This document shows positions 25,781 to 34,096 of a stretch of DNA of 64,000 nt, piece by piece (within the stretch, counting starts at the first letter, position 1; each line of letters starts with the position of its first letter). The stretch is from CAVTWH01 sp963738365 (GTDB lineage: Bacteria > Actinomycetota > Actinomycetes > Mycobacteriales > Micromonosporaceae). The notes beneath the pieces were generated by a model that was not told the origin of the DNA, made no database searches, and saw only the letters and a list, made by a program, of their open reading frames with translations. The position numbers and the translations under genes were made by a program. The stretch is taken from the NCBI GenBank assembly GCA_963738365.1, contig CAVTWH010000010.1, forward strand, positions 186,001-250,000, given 5' to 3'.

Positions 25781-25804
25781 AGACCTCAGGTGGAGCTGAG
25801 GTCT
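25781..25804 (+). terminator. Hairpin after the FAAL operon
   Basis: A perfect 8-bp stem AGACCTCA/TGAGGTCT encloses an 8-nt loop about 80 nt after the FAAL stop codon. No long U run follows, so it is a weak or L-shaped terminator candidate. The right arm lies within the duplicated segment that begins here. Confidence 0.5.
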
Positions 25805-26140
25805 CAGTATAAGAACTCCCACACCACCGTACCGGCCTGCACTTTTACTCTTCCGTTGGCTGGGGATCGCCGTCGGGCGGGTTGACGCCGAGGCCGTCCG
25901 ACCAGCTCAGCGGCTTCGACGCCAGAAAGTCTGGATCGCTTGGGGCTGGCGGAGGGTGACGGTCATCGTGGCGGCGCCAGTGGTCCACGATCATGCCGGC
26001 CAGAGCTGTGACGGCCTGCTTGTACTGCTCCTGGGTGATCGGAACGAGTTCCGGCTCCGCCATGACGAATCTCGGAAGCCGCGACCGACCACGACCACGA
26101 CGTAACGGATTGAGGTCGGTCACGACAACGACCCAACAGG
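25789..26140. repeat. Duplicated segment, copy A
   Basis: This segment of about 350 bp is clearly homologous to 27154-27508, sharing the stretches CACACCACCGT, CGGCCTGCACTTT and the coding region of the small MAEPE gene. The copies have diverged by many substitutions and small indels. They flank the toxin-antitoxin pair in direct orientation. Confidence 0.8.
25845..26063 (-). CDS. Small conserved protein (MAEPE paralogue A)
   Basis: The 72-residue protein beginning MAEPELVPITQEQYKQAV contains a helical core (ALAGMIVDHWRRHDD) and an acidic, proline-rich tail. The near-identical start MAEPEVVPLTQELYKQAV at 27.4 kb shows it belongs to a duplicated gene family. Selection on the protein is suggested because the N-terminal halves are more alike than the tails. 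Function unknown. Confidence 0.6.
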   Translation of the reverse strand: MAEPELVPITQEQYKQAVTALAGMIVDHWRRHDDRHPPPAPSDPDFLASKPLSWSDGLGVNPPDGDPQPTEE

Positions 26141-26260
26141 CAAGACCACACCCCATCAACGACCACGGTCACGCGCGGTTCCGAGGCCAGCCCACCGCTT
26201 CGGCGGCCGGGCCGGGCCGGGCACGCACTCATCGCGGCATGAAGCGAATATCGCCATACG

Positions 26261-26286
26261 GGTAGGACGATTGGTAGGATGAACGT
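26261..26286. promoter_or_regulatory. Putative antitoxin operator
   Basis: Two direct copies, GGTAGGACGA at 26261 and GGTAGGATGA at 26273, lie immediately before the antitoxin ATG, framed by the inverted pair CCATAC/GTATGG. RHH antitoxins typically bind tandem direct repeats here. The second copy also supplies the ribosome site. Confidence 0.5.
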
Positions 26287-26514
26287 ATGGCGAAGGAGAA
26301 GATTTCCGCGACGGTCGATTCGTTGGTGCTGGCTGTGGCCGACGCTGATGCCTCTGAACTGGGGTTGAATCGCTCGGAGTTGATCGAGCGGGCGTTGCGC
26401 AACGAACATTTCCGGCTCGCTCTGGCTGGTTACACCGCCCGGACGGTACCGGCCCTCAACATCGATGCCTACGCCGCGCAGGTGTACGCGGCCAACCGGG
26501 AGTCCGGCCTGTGA
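26287..26514 (+). CDS. RHH-type antitoxin
   Basis: The 75-residue protein has a ribbon-helix-helix pattern: KISATVDSLVLAVADADA strand region then SELGLNRSELIERALRNE helices, with a C-terminal tail (YAAQVYAANRESGL) that would bind the toxin. Its stop overlaps the toxin GTG (GTGA). It probably neutralises the toxin and represses the operon. Confidence 0.82.
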   Translation: MAKEKISATVDSLVLAVADADASELGLNRSELIERALRNEHFRLALAGYTARTVPALNIDAYAAQVYAANRESGL

Positions 26515-26819
26515 TCCGACCGGGAGACGTCGCACCACGCCTGGACACCCGCACCGAGTTGATGGTGGCCGTGCTTTCCAACTCGATGCATCTGCAGGCC
26601 CAGACAGGGCGGGTGATCTGCTGCCCATTCGTGCCCGGCACTCTTACCGAGAACGCCATGCCCCTGGTCGTCGCGGTCACCGAGCCGTCCGGCACGCTCC
26701 TGCCGGAGCTGGTCCAGTGGCTTCCCGTGTCGGCTCTGGGCGAACCGTTTGGCAACGTCGGGCCAGTGGCGCTTGGCCAGACCAGCGCCATCGTCACCGC
26801 TCTGATCAGCAGCCAGTAG
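26511..26819 (+). CDS. MazF/CcdB-superfamily toxin
   Basis: The 102-residue protein begins MIRPGDVAPR and has a beta-rich core (LMVAVLSNSMH, MPLVVAVTEPSGTLLPE, GNVGPVALGQTSAIVTAL). Length, position and the small-barrel pattern fit the MazF/PemK-CcdB superfamily of type II toxins (RNases or gyrase poisons). Which activity applies cannot be decided here. The GTG start is coupled to the antitoxin stop. Confidence 0.7.
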   Translation: MIRPGDVAPRLDTRTELMVAVLSNSMHLQAQTGRVICCPFVPGTLTENAMPLVVAVTEPSGTLLPELVQWLPVSALGEPFGNVGPVALGQTSAIVTALISSQ

Positions 26820-27153
26820 AGCGTCACGGCATCCGAACGTGAGCCACGGGCCCTCTCCGTGAAAGGCAGATCGGCATCTCAGATCCAGGCGATCTGGACA
26901 CCCCGATGGCCAGACCGAGGCGAGCTCGACATCGTGCGGTGGAACTGGCTTGTCCAATGCGTCGCGGACCTGGATCGGGTGTTACCGCTGCTGTCGGGCG
27001 ACGAGAATCTCGTCTACTTCAATGCCTGTCGCACGGTTGGGCTACTTGTGCTCGACGGGGCTGGCACGGATCTGGCACGCGGACCATGATCACGGCGGAG
27101 ACGACGAACGCCCTGGATCGGGAAACTAGTCCCCGACCAGGGCGTTTGCTTGG
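26820..27153. other. Gene-free stretch with a long hairpin
   Basis: No convincing gene is present. A plus-strand frame at 26859-27089 (76 codons) has no recognised motif. An interrupted hairpin, AACGCCCTGG with CCAGGGCGTT (27107-27116 and 27137-27146) plus an inner TCGGG/CCCGA, could terminate the toxin transcript. Confidence 0.5.
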
Positions 27154-27508
27154 GGTGGAGCGGAGGTCCCAGTACAAGAACTCTCACACCACCGTCCCGG
27201 CCTGCACTTTCACCCTTCCGCTGGCGGCTGGTCGCCGTCGAGCGAGTTGACGCCGTCGCCGTCCGGACAGCTCAAACCGTCCGCCACCGCGTTGTCATGA
27301 TCGGCATGGACTGGTCGAAGGCGATGAACGTCTTCGCGGCGCCAGTAGTCCACGATCATGCCGGCCAACACTGTCACTGCCTGCTTGTACAGCTCCTGAG
27401 TGAGTGGAACAACTTCTGGCTCCGCCATGACGATCTTCGGAAGCCGGGGCCGACCACGACCACGACGCAGTCGGGTTGTGTCACGACGACAACCCGGCTG
27501 GCATGCTC
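27154..27508. repeat. Duplicated segment, copy B
   Basis: This is the partner of the 25789-26140 segment, in the same orientation and about 1.36 kb away. It includes the second MAEPE gene and ends close to an IS256 remnant. Confidence 0.8.
27210..27428 (-). CDS. Small conserved protein (MAEPE paralogue B)
   Basis: The 72-residue protein starts MAEPEVVPLTQELYKQAV and continues VLAGMIVDYWRRED, matching paralogue A for about 35 residues before the tails diverge. The conserved start and length support both copies being genes. Function unknown. Confidence 0.6.
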   Translation of the reverse strand: MAEPEVVPLTQELYKQAVTVLAGMIVDYWRREDVHRLRPVHADHDNAVADGLSCPDGDGVNSLDGDQPPAEG

Positions 27509-27529
27509 ACACCTCGTCAACGACCTGGC

Positions 27530-27830
27530 GACCGCCACGTTCCACATTTGGACGAGCACCGGAAGACCTGCTGGCGTTTTCGGTTTTCCCACACGAGATT
27601 TGGCGGCAGGTCTGGTCGAACTGCAAGAACGCTTGAACAATGAGATCCGCCGCCGCACCGACGTCGTCGGTATCTTCCCGAACCGGGCGGCGATCATCCG
27701 ACCCGTCGGCGCCGTACTTGCCGAACAGACCGACGAATGGACCGAACAACGCCGCTACCTGGGCGTCGAAATCCTCGGCAAAGCCCGCCTCACCCCTCGT
27801 CGAGGACGACGCACCCGAAACAACCGACAC
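27530..27830 (+). pseudogene. IS256-family transposase C-terminal fragment
   Basis: The translation gives FPHEIWRQVWSN in one frame and then LNNEIRRRTDVVGIFPNR and GAVLAEQTDEWTEQRRYLG in the next, the C-terminal hallmark of IS256 (Mutator) transposases. A frameshift lies between the blocks and the N-terminal two thirds are missing. It is a dead remnant. Confidence 0.85.
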
Positions 27831-27982
27831 TGTCCCAACCGCGCTGGCCGCGTAACACCAACCCGGACCTTCCGGTGATCGTCTTCTACACCATCACCGT
27901 GGACGTGGCCTCCGTGCGCCCGTCATGAGTGGCCAGCCCGTGCTGCCTGACTTTCTCGTGCCAGTCGAGTCCGCCGTGGCCC

Positions 27983-28699
27983 TCAACACCCGGCGATGGT
28001 GTGAGCTGGAGGGTGCCCGAGTAGGGCAGGCAGGCTGGTGAGGTCATGGATCCGATCGTCGGGAAGGTATGTGTCCGGGTCGGTACGCAGATCGTGGGCA
28101 GCCGGGTACGCCGCGTTGGTAACCAGGACCGGCCGCATACCGGCGCGACGTGCACCGTCGTGCTCGCGGCTACCGCCGTCCCCGACGAACCAGCATTCCG
28201 CTGCCGGAACACCGAGCCGTTCACTCACGGTCGCGTACAGGCGGGAATCCGGTTTGCGGTGCCCCTCCTGCCAAGAGAACACCGCGGCGTCGATCCGGGC
28301 GGCGTACGGCGTACCCGCCCATGCTTCGCAGAGCTCACTGGAGCAGTCGCTGATCAGCCCTAGCAGGTAGCCGTGACCGCGCAACTGATCCAATACCGCA
28401 AGCGCCTCCGGGCGGGGCCTGCGTACCAGCTCAGCGCCCGCGCGGTGAGTTGCGACAGCAGCCTGCAGCCGGGCATCATCGGGCACGACGCCGCACGACC
28501 GGGCGATTGCCAGCAGGGTGTCCCGGGTCCCGCCGTACGCGCCGACCGTCCGCTGCGCGAAACTTTGCGCCATCGCCGTGCCGAACCGGTCGACCGGCGC
28601 ACCGAGCACCGCCGCCGTGGCCGCGAACGTGGCGAGCCGTTCAGTCTCGGCGGCCGGGTCAGTGAGCGTACCGAAGAAGTCGAAAACGATGGCCCGCAT
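27983..28699 (-). CDS. HAD-superfamily hydrolase
   Basis: The 238-residue protein has HAD motif I FDFFGTLTD (Asp8, Asp-equivalent at +2 replaced by Phe-Gly context typical of FDxxGTL), motif II (LISDCSSE), motif III Lys (GHRKPDSRLY) and motif IV GDGGSREHDGA. It is a haloacid-dehalogenase-type phosphatase with a helical cap. The family usually hydrolyses small phosphate esters. It stands alone. Confidence 0.85.
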   Translation of the reverse strand: MRAIVFDFFGTLTDPAAETERLATFAATAAVLGAPVDRFGTAMAQSFAQRTVGAYGGTRDTLLAIARSCGVVPDDARLQAAVATHRAGAELVRRPRPEALAVLDQLRGHGYLLGLISDCSSELCEAWAGTPYAARIDAAVFSWQEGHRKPDSRLYATVSERLGVPAAECWFVGDGGSREHDGARRAGMRPVLVTNAAYPAAHDLRTDPDTYLPDDRIHDLTSLPALLGHPPAHTIAGC

Positions 28700-29303
28700 C
28701 GCGGAAGTATCCGGTACGCCGCCGTTGGGTCATCCACCGACATGCTCACCTGTCTTCACGGCGAACGACTTGCCGCTTGGATCGCCGCCGTAAGCGGGCT
28801 GCGTTGGCTGCCATCAGCCGTTTGCCCTGGATCTGTGGCCTGTGCCGAACGAAACAGCCCGCCATCGCGGCTGGCGTACTGCGGCAGGTACCGCCTGCGG
28901 TGGCTGCGGTCGTCTCCGCCCAGTGGCCCTGAGCCTGTCAATCGTCGCCGTGGCGCACGACGACGAGCGGCATGCTGGCCCACCCGGCGCTGGTGTCGGT
29001 CGCTGCCTGGACGTCTCGATCCCCGGACCCGTCTGGGTGTTGTACCTTTCCGAAGGATTGGCCCGCGGACTCGTCCTCTGGCGGCGACCGCGTGCTGTAG
29101 GAGCGGCCGTCGCCCGACTCGGCCAGCGCGGCCTGTCTGCTCGTCCGGCTGGTGATCACCGGCGCTTCGACCCGGGCGGATCGTCACGGCCGGCACCGAC
29201 GCCGAACTCCCGCGCCAGGAGGGCCGTTACGCAGATTTCTGAGCGTTTGCCGGTCTCGTCCGGCGGGGCACCCAGCGGGCGAAACCGGTGGTAGAACACG
29301 TTT
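28700..29303. other. Gene-free stretch
   Basis: About 600 bases carry only unconvincing frames on both strands, with no motif or ribosome site that I can defend. The region presumably holds the promoter of the secreted protein at its right end (GTGGTAGAACACGTTT before ATG 29304). Confidence 0.5.
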
Positions 29304-30956
29304 ATGATCTCTGACTTCGCCCGCGGTGTAGCCCGCGGGGCGTTGACACTGGCGGTGACGGCCGGCGCGGTCGTCGGCGCCGCTTCTGCGGCCCAGGCCG
29401 CGGAAGCCACGGCCGGCAAGCTGTCAATCTCCGCTCTGTCGTTCGCGCAGCCGACCGTGAACTCCACCACCGGAGCCGTCGCCGACGACCTGACCTTCAC
29501 CGTCAAGAACCAGAACCGGCACGCGACGACGGTCGCAGGGCACGTGACCATCCGCATGCACGATGTCGCACAGAATGCGTACATCGGGCACGAGCAGGTG
29601 GTCCAGTTCTCCTACGGCAACACCTGCTGCGGCCCGGTCCAGTACGTCTCCGGCACCCCGCAGGAATCCACCTACACCTACACGTTCGTGGTGCCGCAGT
29701 ATGCCAGCTCGTCCGCGGTGACCTGGGACGTCACGCAGATCACGCTGGACGACGGCATCGGCGACACAGCCACGTTCGGTGCGGCCAAGCTCCAGCCCTT
29801 CGGCGCCTCGATCGCGACGACCGCCCTGCCGGACACGAGCGGCCCGTCCCTGCAGTCGGTCTCGCTCTACCAGAACAGCGCCCCGATGCGGCCCTTCGTC
29901 TACGTGGGCGCGGGCAGCGCCGACGTGGTGTACAGCTTCGACGTCCAGGACTGGCAGTCGGGCTTCTGGAAGGGCACGATCAAGCTCGCGGGGCCCGCCG
30001 GTCAGAGCGTGACCACTAAGTTCGAATACACGACAACCGACTGGAGCACGGGCGCCTCCTGCGGCATTTTCAGCGGCGGCAGCACCCCGTACCAGTTCGA
30101 ATGCGGCATCGTCTCGACGCTGCCGGCCGGCGCGGCCGCGGGCAACTGGCGGGTCGCGCAGATCACCCTGTTCAGCAACTCGGGCGCACAGTCGACCTAC
30201 AAGAACCCGCAGTCCCAGTCGGTCACGGTGACGTCGGACACAACGCTCAGCGCAAGCGGCTTCAGCGTCAGCCCCAACCCGGTCGACAACTGGCGCAACG
30301 ACGTCACGACCAACCTGACCTTCACGGTCACCGGGGCGACGAAGGGCATCTCCGCGGTATACGTCGACACTGACAACGGGTGCTCCCAGTGGGGCAATGC
30401 CTCGGTCGCGGCCGACGGCACCGTCTCCGTGCCGCTGCGGATGTACACCTCCAGCCACGGCTGCACCATCACTGGCATCGCCATCGTGGACGGGGCGGCG
30501 AACGCGGCGGTCTACGGCAGCCGCTACCTCAACGCGCCGGACCCGGGCATGAGCATCTCGCGGATCCCGGACACGACCCCGCCGCACGCGACCAGCGCCA
30601 CGCTCAGCCAGACCTCGGTCCCGTTCAGCCAGCTGAGCTCGACCTATGTGCAGCTGACCATTCACGCCGACATCCTGACCGCCCCGATCAACCAGGTCGG
30701 CTACTACATGTACGACGCGAACGGCAACGTCGTCAGCCAGGCCTTCGGCGGCACCAGTCAGCTCGCCGACGGCAGCGTCACCATCTCGCTGTGGCTGCCC
30801 TACTGGCAGCTCACCCCGGGCGTGTACACCATCGGCTTCGACCTCACCGACGCCGGCGGCCTGCCCAGCTTCTACGGCCTGATCGGCGACAACCGCAGCC
30901 AGCCCGTTCCGGGCGGCCCGCTGGTGTTCACCATCACCGACGACTCCGCTGCCTGA
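29304..30956 (+). CDS. Secreted protein with three Ig-like repeats
   Basis: The 550-residue protein has a clear signal peptide (GALTLAVTAGAVVGAASAAQAA, cleavage near residue 33). The mature part is built from three roughly 160-residue beta-rich repeats, each with a linker of the type LPDTSGPSLQSVSLYQ or IPDTTPPHATSATLSQ and strands rich in Ser/Thr. No catalytic motif is visible. It is probably an extracellular or surface-attached structural or binding protein. A strong hairpin follows the stop. Confidence 0.8.
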   Translation: MISDFARGVARGALTLAVTAGAVVGAASAAQAAEATAGKLSISALSFAQPTVNSTTGAVADDLTFTVKNQNRHATTVAGHVTIRMHDVAQNAYIGHEQVVQFSYGNTCCGPVQYVSGTPQESTYTYTFVVPQYASSSAVTWDVTQITLDDGIGDTATFGAAKLQPFGASIATTALPDTSGPSLQSVSLYQNSAPMRPFVYVGAGSADVVYSFDVQDWQSGFWKGTIKLAGPAGQSVTTKFEYTTTDWSTGASCGIFSGGSTPYQFECGIVSTLPAGAAAGNWRVAQITLFSNSGAQSTYKNPQSQSVTVTSDTTLSASGFSVSPNPVDNWRNDVTTNLTFTVTGATKGISAVYVDTDNGCSQWGNASVAADGTVSVPLRMYTSSHGCTITGIAIVDGAANAAVYGSRYLNAPDPGMSISRIPDTTPPHATSATLSQTSVPFSQLSSTYVQLTIHADILTAPINQVGYYMYDANGNVVSQAFGGTSQLADGSVTISLWLPYWQLTPGVYTIGFDLTDAGGLPSFYGLIGDNRSQPVPGGPLVFTITDDSAA

Positions 30957-30964
30957 CCCGACCG

Positions 30965-31007
30965 ACGCGTCCGGCCGCGTCCCTCTGCGGGGCGCGGCCG
31001 GACGCGT
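30965..31007 (+). terminator. Strong hairpin terminator
   Basis: A 19-bp stem (one G-T pair) from ACGCGTCCGGCC to GGCCGGACGCGT encloses the loop TCTGC, 8 nt after the secreted-protein stop and is followed by a short T run. Confidence 0.85.
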
Positions 31008-31014
31008 TTCACGG

Positions 31015-31094
31015 CCGGACCGCCGGACCGCCGGACCGCCGGACCGCCGGACCGCCGGACCGCCGGACCGCCGGACCGCCGGACCGCCGGACCG
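31015..31094. repeat. 8-bp tandem repeat, ten perfect copies
   Basis: CCGGACCG is repeated ten times without a mismatch. Because the unit is 8 bp, each added or lost copy would change frame in any overlapping gene. It sits between the terminator and recombinase debris. Confidence 0.95.
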
Positions 31095-31103
31095 CCGAGA
31101 GTA

Positions 31104-31310
31104 GCCGGCCGAGTCCGCGCCGCCACCGGCCGCCAGGCCGAACTCGCCGCCGTCGCGACGCAGATCGCCAACGCCGAGGCAGCGATCAGCAGGCACCACG
31201 CCGCGTTCGAGCACGGCACCATAGACGACGCCACCGCGGGTCCCGCATCCGCGAACTCCGGGAACGTCTAGCACTGGTCGCGGCTAGATGCCGCAAGCTA
31301 CGCCGCAGCA
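31104..31310 (+). pseudogene. Serine-recombinase C-terminal fragment
   Basis: One frame reads TGRQAELAAVATQIANAEA then AISRHHAAFEHGTID, and the next frame reads RIRELRERLALVAARC. This coiled-coil type segment matches the C-terminal part of large serine recombinases. The catalytic N-terminus is absent and a frameshift splits the fragment. Confidence 0.6.
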
Positions 31311-31319
31311 CCCACCGCA

Positions 31320-31465
31320 CCGTCACCGCGTTGGAAGCGGACGTACGCAAATGGATCGACGCCTGGAACACCAACCTGAAACCCTTTGTCTGGACCAAAA
31401 CCGCCGACCAGATCCTCGAAACACTCGCAGCCTACTGCCAACGAACCAACGACTCACGACACTAG
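31320..31465 (+). pseudogene. IS630-family transposase C-terminal fragment
   Basis: The last 46 codons read LEADVRKWIDAWNTN then PFVWTKTADQILETLAAY and end NDSRH-stop, the typical C-terminus of IS630-type transposases. Nothing of the DDE core remains. Confidence 0.85.
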
Positions 31466-31486
31466 TTGTCGCCGTCGCGGTGCCGG

Positions 31487-32674
31487 TCAGCAGTTGCGCC
31501 AGCTGACCGGCACCGTCGCGGCGCTGACCACGGAATCGCTCGCCGGCCCCGAGGTCGAGGTGACGGTGCCCGCCACCTCGACGCCACCGACCAGGGTGTG
31601 CCCGTCCGCCGAGATGCCCGACAGGGAGGTGCGGTTGGGCGGGCTGCCGGGCAGCGGGGGCAGCAGGTAGATCCGACCGTCGCGCCAGAGTGCGGGCGCA
31701 CCGGCGTTGGTCGCTCCGGCGATTGTGCCGGACGCGCTCACGTGCCGTCCGCTGATGCCGCGGATCAGCTTCACCGCACCGGTCCGCAGGTTCCAGCGCA
31801 CCGCCGCCTGGACGGTCAGGTCGTCCTTGTTCCCGGTCGGGGGCAGCGCGGCGTCGCCGGCCGCCCAGTCACCGGCGGCAGCCGCCGCCAGGGCGGAGTC
31901 TGCTCCGTCCGGTACCGCGAGCGCGGTGAAGTTGGCGTCCGTGCTCCAGCGGATCGCTTGCCGGTCGTTCAGGTGCACGCCGACCGCCACGCCGTCGTCG
32001 GTGACGCCCAGTCCGGTCGACCCGCCGACGGTGGCGACAAACGTGACAGCTTCGGCGGTGTGCCAGAGAACCGCGGCGGAGGAGCCGCCCGCCCCGGCCA
32101 CCGTACCGACCACGTCGCCCTGGGCGTTCACCGCGTACGCGGCGCCGCCGACCTCTGAGCCCGACAGCGGCAGCGGGACGAGTACGCCGTCCCGGTAAAC
32201 GACGGGGCGCTGCGACCGCTCGTCGCCCTGCCGGTTCGGGCCGGTGAAGCCGACGACCAGTCCCGTCGGGTTGACCGCCTCCGCGGTGAACGACTCGGGC
32301 AGCAGCGTCGGTACCCCGTCCCGCCACAGCACCGCCCGTGGCACGTCCCGGGTGCCGGTCAGCCCGATGACGTACCGGCCGGACGGGTCGATCCCGGTCG
32401 CCACGACTCCACCCGCGGTACCGGCGGGGATGTCCAACCGGTCGACCACACAGCTGGCCGCGGCGGCGGTGACCGACCCGGTCCCGGCCCCGGCGCCTCG
32501 CACGAGCGCGACCGCGCCGAACATCGCCAGCACGGTCACCCCGCAGGCCACCGCCGCAGTGAGCCCGGTCCGGCGCCGGTTCCGGCGTCGGGCCTGGACC
32601 AGCACGTCCACGGCCTGCAGCCGGGACCGCGGGATCTCCTGCTCGGCGTAACGGTGCAGGGTGTCCTCGATCAT
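31487..32674 (-). CDS. Membrane-anchored HAF-repeat-like protein, ECF partner
   Basis: The 395-residue protein has a cytoplasmic N-terminus (MIEDTLHRYAEQEIPRSRL), one membrane helix at about residues 38-58 and an extracytoplasmic beta-propeller-like part with repeated blocks such as AVLWRDGVPTLL, VVYRDGVLVPL, ALWRDGRIYLL. The ATG overlaps the stop of the sigma gene (ATGA). Its position and topology suggest an anti-sigma-like or sensor role for the upstream ECF factor, but no zinc-binding anti-sigma motif is visible. Confidence 0.75.
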   Translation of the reverse strand: MIEDTLHRYAEQEIPRSRLQAVDVLVQARRRNRRRTGLTAAVACGVTVLAMFGAVALVRGAGAGTGSVTAAAASCVVDRLDIPAGTAGGVVATGIDPSGRYVIGLTGTRDVPRAVLWRDGVPTLLPESFTAEAVNPTGLVVGFTGPNRQGDERSQRPVVYRDGVLVPLPLSGSEVGGAAYAVNAQGDVVGTVAGAGGSSAAVLWHTAEAVTFVATVGGSTGLGVTDDGVAVGVHLNDRQAIRWSTDANFTALAVPDGADSALAAAAAGDWAAGDAALPPTGNKDDLTVQAAVRWNLRTGAVKLIRGISGRHVSASGTIAGATNAGAPALWRDGRIYLLPPLPGSPPNRTSLSGISADGHTLVGGVEVAGTVTSTSGPASDSVVSAATVPVSWRNC

Positions 32675-33213
32675 GCCTGCCTCCTTGACGGTACGGGGGT
32701 GGGGCGAGCCGGAACCGACGCGGCTGCACGCTCGTCGAGCGCGGTACGCAGCGCCCGCAGCCCGTGGTGGGTGCGGCTCTTCACGGTGCCTTCGGAGCAG
32801 CCGAGCACGCGGGCAACGTCGGCGACCGGCAGGTCGCACAGGTACCGCAGGATCACCGCCATCCGCTGCGCCCTGGGTATACGGTGCAGTGCCTGCCGGA
32901 GCAGCAGCGAGTCGTCCACCCGGCTGCTGCCCGACCCGACCACCGAATCCGGCGGGTCAGCGCGCAACAGCACCCGGGACCAGCTGCGCCGCCGGTACGT
33001 CAGGCAGGCCCGGACCACCATCGTGTGCACGTACGCGTCGAGGCTCAGCACCTCGTTGAGGCGTCCCCACCGGCGGTACAGGACGGTCAGCGCGTCCTGT
33101 ACCGCGTCGTCGGCCCAGTCGCCGTTCCCCAGCACCAGGTACGCGCTGCGCCGGAGCGACGGTAGCCGCGACCGGACGTACTCGACGTACTCGTGCTCCT
33201 GCTCGCTGCGCAA
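32671..33213 (-). CDS. ECF RNA polymerase sigma factor (SigE-like)
   Basis: The 180-residue protein has sigma region 2 (YLVLGNGDWADDAVQDALTVL) and region 4 (RIPRAQRMAVILRYL, VARVLGCSEGTVKSRTHHGL). It belongs to the actinobacterial SigE-family ECFs. The start appears to be TTG at 33213, because GGGAGG lies 7 nt upstream and no ATG fits. It is translationally coupled to the membrane protein that follows. Confidence 0.88.
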   Translation of the reverse strand: MRSEQEHEYVEYVRSRLPSLRRSAYLVLGNGDWADDAVQDALTVLYRRWGRLNEVLSLDAYVHTMVVRACLTYRRRSWSRVLLRADPPDSVVGSGSSRVDDSLLLRQALHRIPRAQRMAVILRYLCDLPVADVARVLGCSEGTVKSRTHHGLRALRTALDERAAASVPARPTPVPSRRQA

Positions 33214-33439
33214 CGGCCGCCTCCCTCATGGCTCTCACCCGGATGATGCGTTCAGCCCCGGGGAGCGTTCACAGTTCGGCGAGCGCATTTTCTCCGGCCG
33301 CCCCGTCGCGGGTTCGACAAGGCACATGCCATGGTTGACGAGCCCGAGCGCTTAGCGGGTATGGCGGGCCCGGCCGCCGGTGAAGTGCGTCCCGACGCTA
33401 CCGGCCAGCCGGATCGCCTCGTACCGACTGGGGTCCTCC

Positions 33440-33890
33440 GGTTGTCGGGGTTGACCGTTGCGCCGGTCAGCCGCGTGCGGGGATGGCGGCGATTCGGGTG
33501 TAGGCGGTGGTGATCTGCTGGGCCCAGGGCCAGTTGGTGGGGGATGCGTAGCCGGCGGCGGCGTTGTCCGTGGACCAGGCGGGCGGCGGTGTGCAGGATG
33601 CGGTAGCGCAGTCGTTTCGGCTCAGCGGTGGCCAGGTCGCCGTGCAGGGCAAGGAGTTGCAGCCAGGCGGTGAGGTCGGTGGCGATGGCCGCGGCGGTGC
33701 ACCAGGCCTGGTTGATCGCGAACTCGCGGGAGGGTAGCCGGCGCAGTCCGGTGTCTTTGGCGCAGCGGATGCGGTCTTCCACTCGGGCGTGGGCGCGGTG
33801 GCGGGCCTCCAGCCACTGCAGCTGCCGGTGGCGGTGTTGGTGACGAACGCGGTGTAGCGCCACCCGTCTGCTTCCTCGCTACGGCCACCG
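33440..33890 (-). pseudogene. IS1380-type transposase remnant
   Basis: The minus strand reads ADGWRYTAFVTNT, then in another frame ARVEDRIRCAKDTGLRRLP, FAINQAWCTAAAIATDL and LRYRILHTAARLVHGQ, a C-terminal pattern of IS1380-family DDE transposases. The frame change and missing N-terminus show decay. Confidence 0.8.
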
Positions 33891-33985
33891 GCAATTACGC
33901 CGCGACGTGCTGCCGGCAAACCTCAACCGCCGCACATGCCATCCATGAGGTCCGACCCAGGCCGGCGCCATCAGCCGAACGGCCA

Positions 33986-34011
33986 GGCGACCTGAAGGGA
34001 CTCGAACCCCC
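33986..34011 (-). other. tRNA-3'-end-like fragment, possible att remnant
   Basis: The minus strand reads GGGGGTTCGAGTCCCTTCAG followed by GTCGCC, a T-arm plus partial acceptor that resembles the 3' end of the nearby tRNA-Ala. No matching 5' half exists. It may be a decayed attachment-site duplication. The T-loop is common to all tRNAs, so the origin is uncertain. Confidence 0.35.
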
Positions 34012-34062
34012 TCCGCGGCGCAGATCCGCGGGCCAGGCGTTCACCGCCCAAGTTCAAGGCAA

Positions 34063-34094
34063 CACAAAATACGGACGCTATTTATATAGCGCCC
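34063..34094 (-). terminator. Terminator of the tRNA-Ala gene
   Basis: On the minus strand a 9-bp stem GGGCGCTAT/ATAGCGTCC with loop ATAA is followed by GTATTTTG, a typical intrinsic terminator 2 nt after the tRNA 3' end. Confidence 0.75.
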
Positions 34095-34096
34095 GA

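Noticed and set aside
26859..27089. 76-codon plus-strand frame after the toxin
   Set aside because: No ribosome site, motif or neighbour support; left as gene-free sequence.
29424..31274. 616-codon minus-strand frame opposite the secreted protein
   Set aside because: Low-complexity Arg/Gly/Val-rich translation typical of the antisense of a GC-rich gene; the plus strand has a signal peptide and domain repeats.
33980..34075. A second functional tRNA or a selenocysteine tRNA
   Set aside because: Only a T arm and part of an acceptor strand can be formed; no pairing 5' acceptor and no valid anticodon arm.
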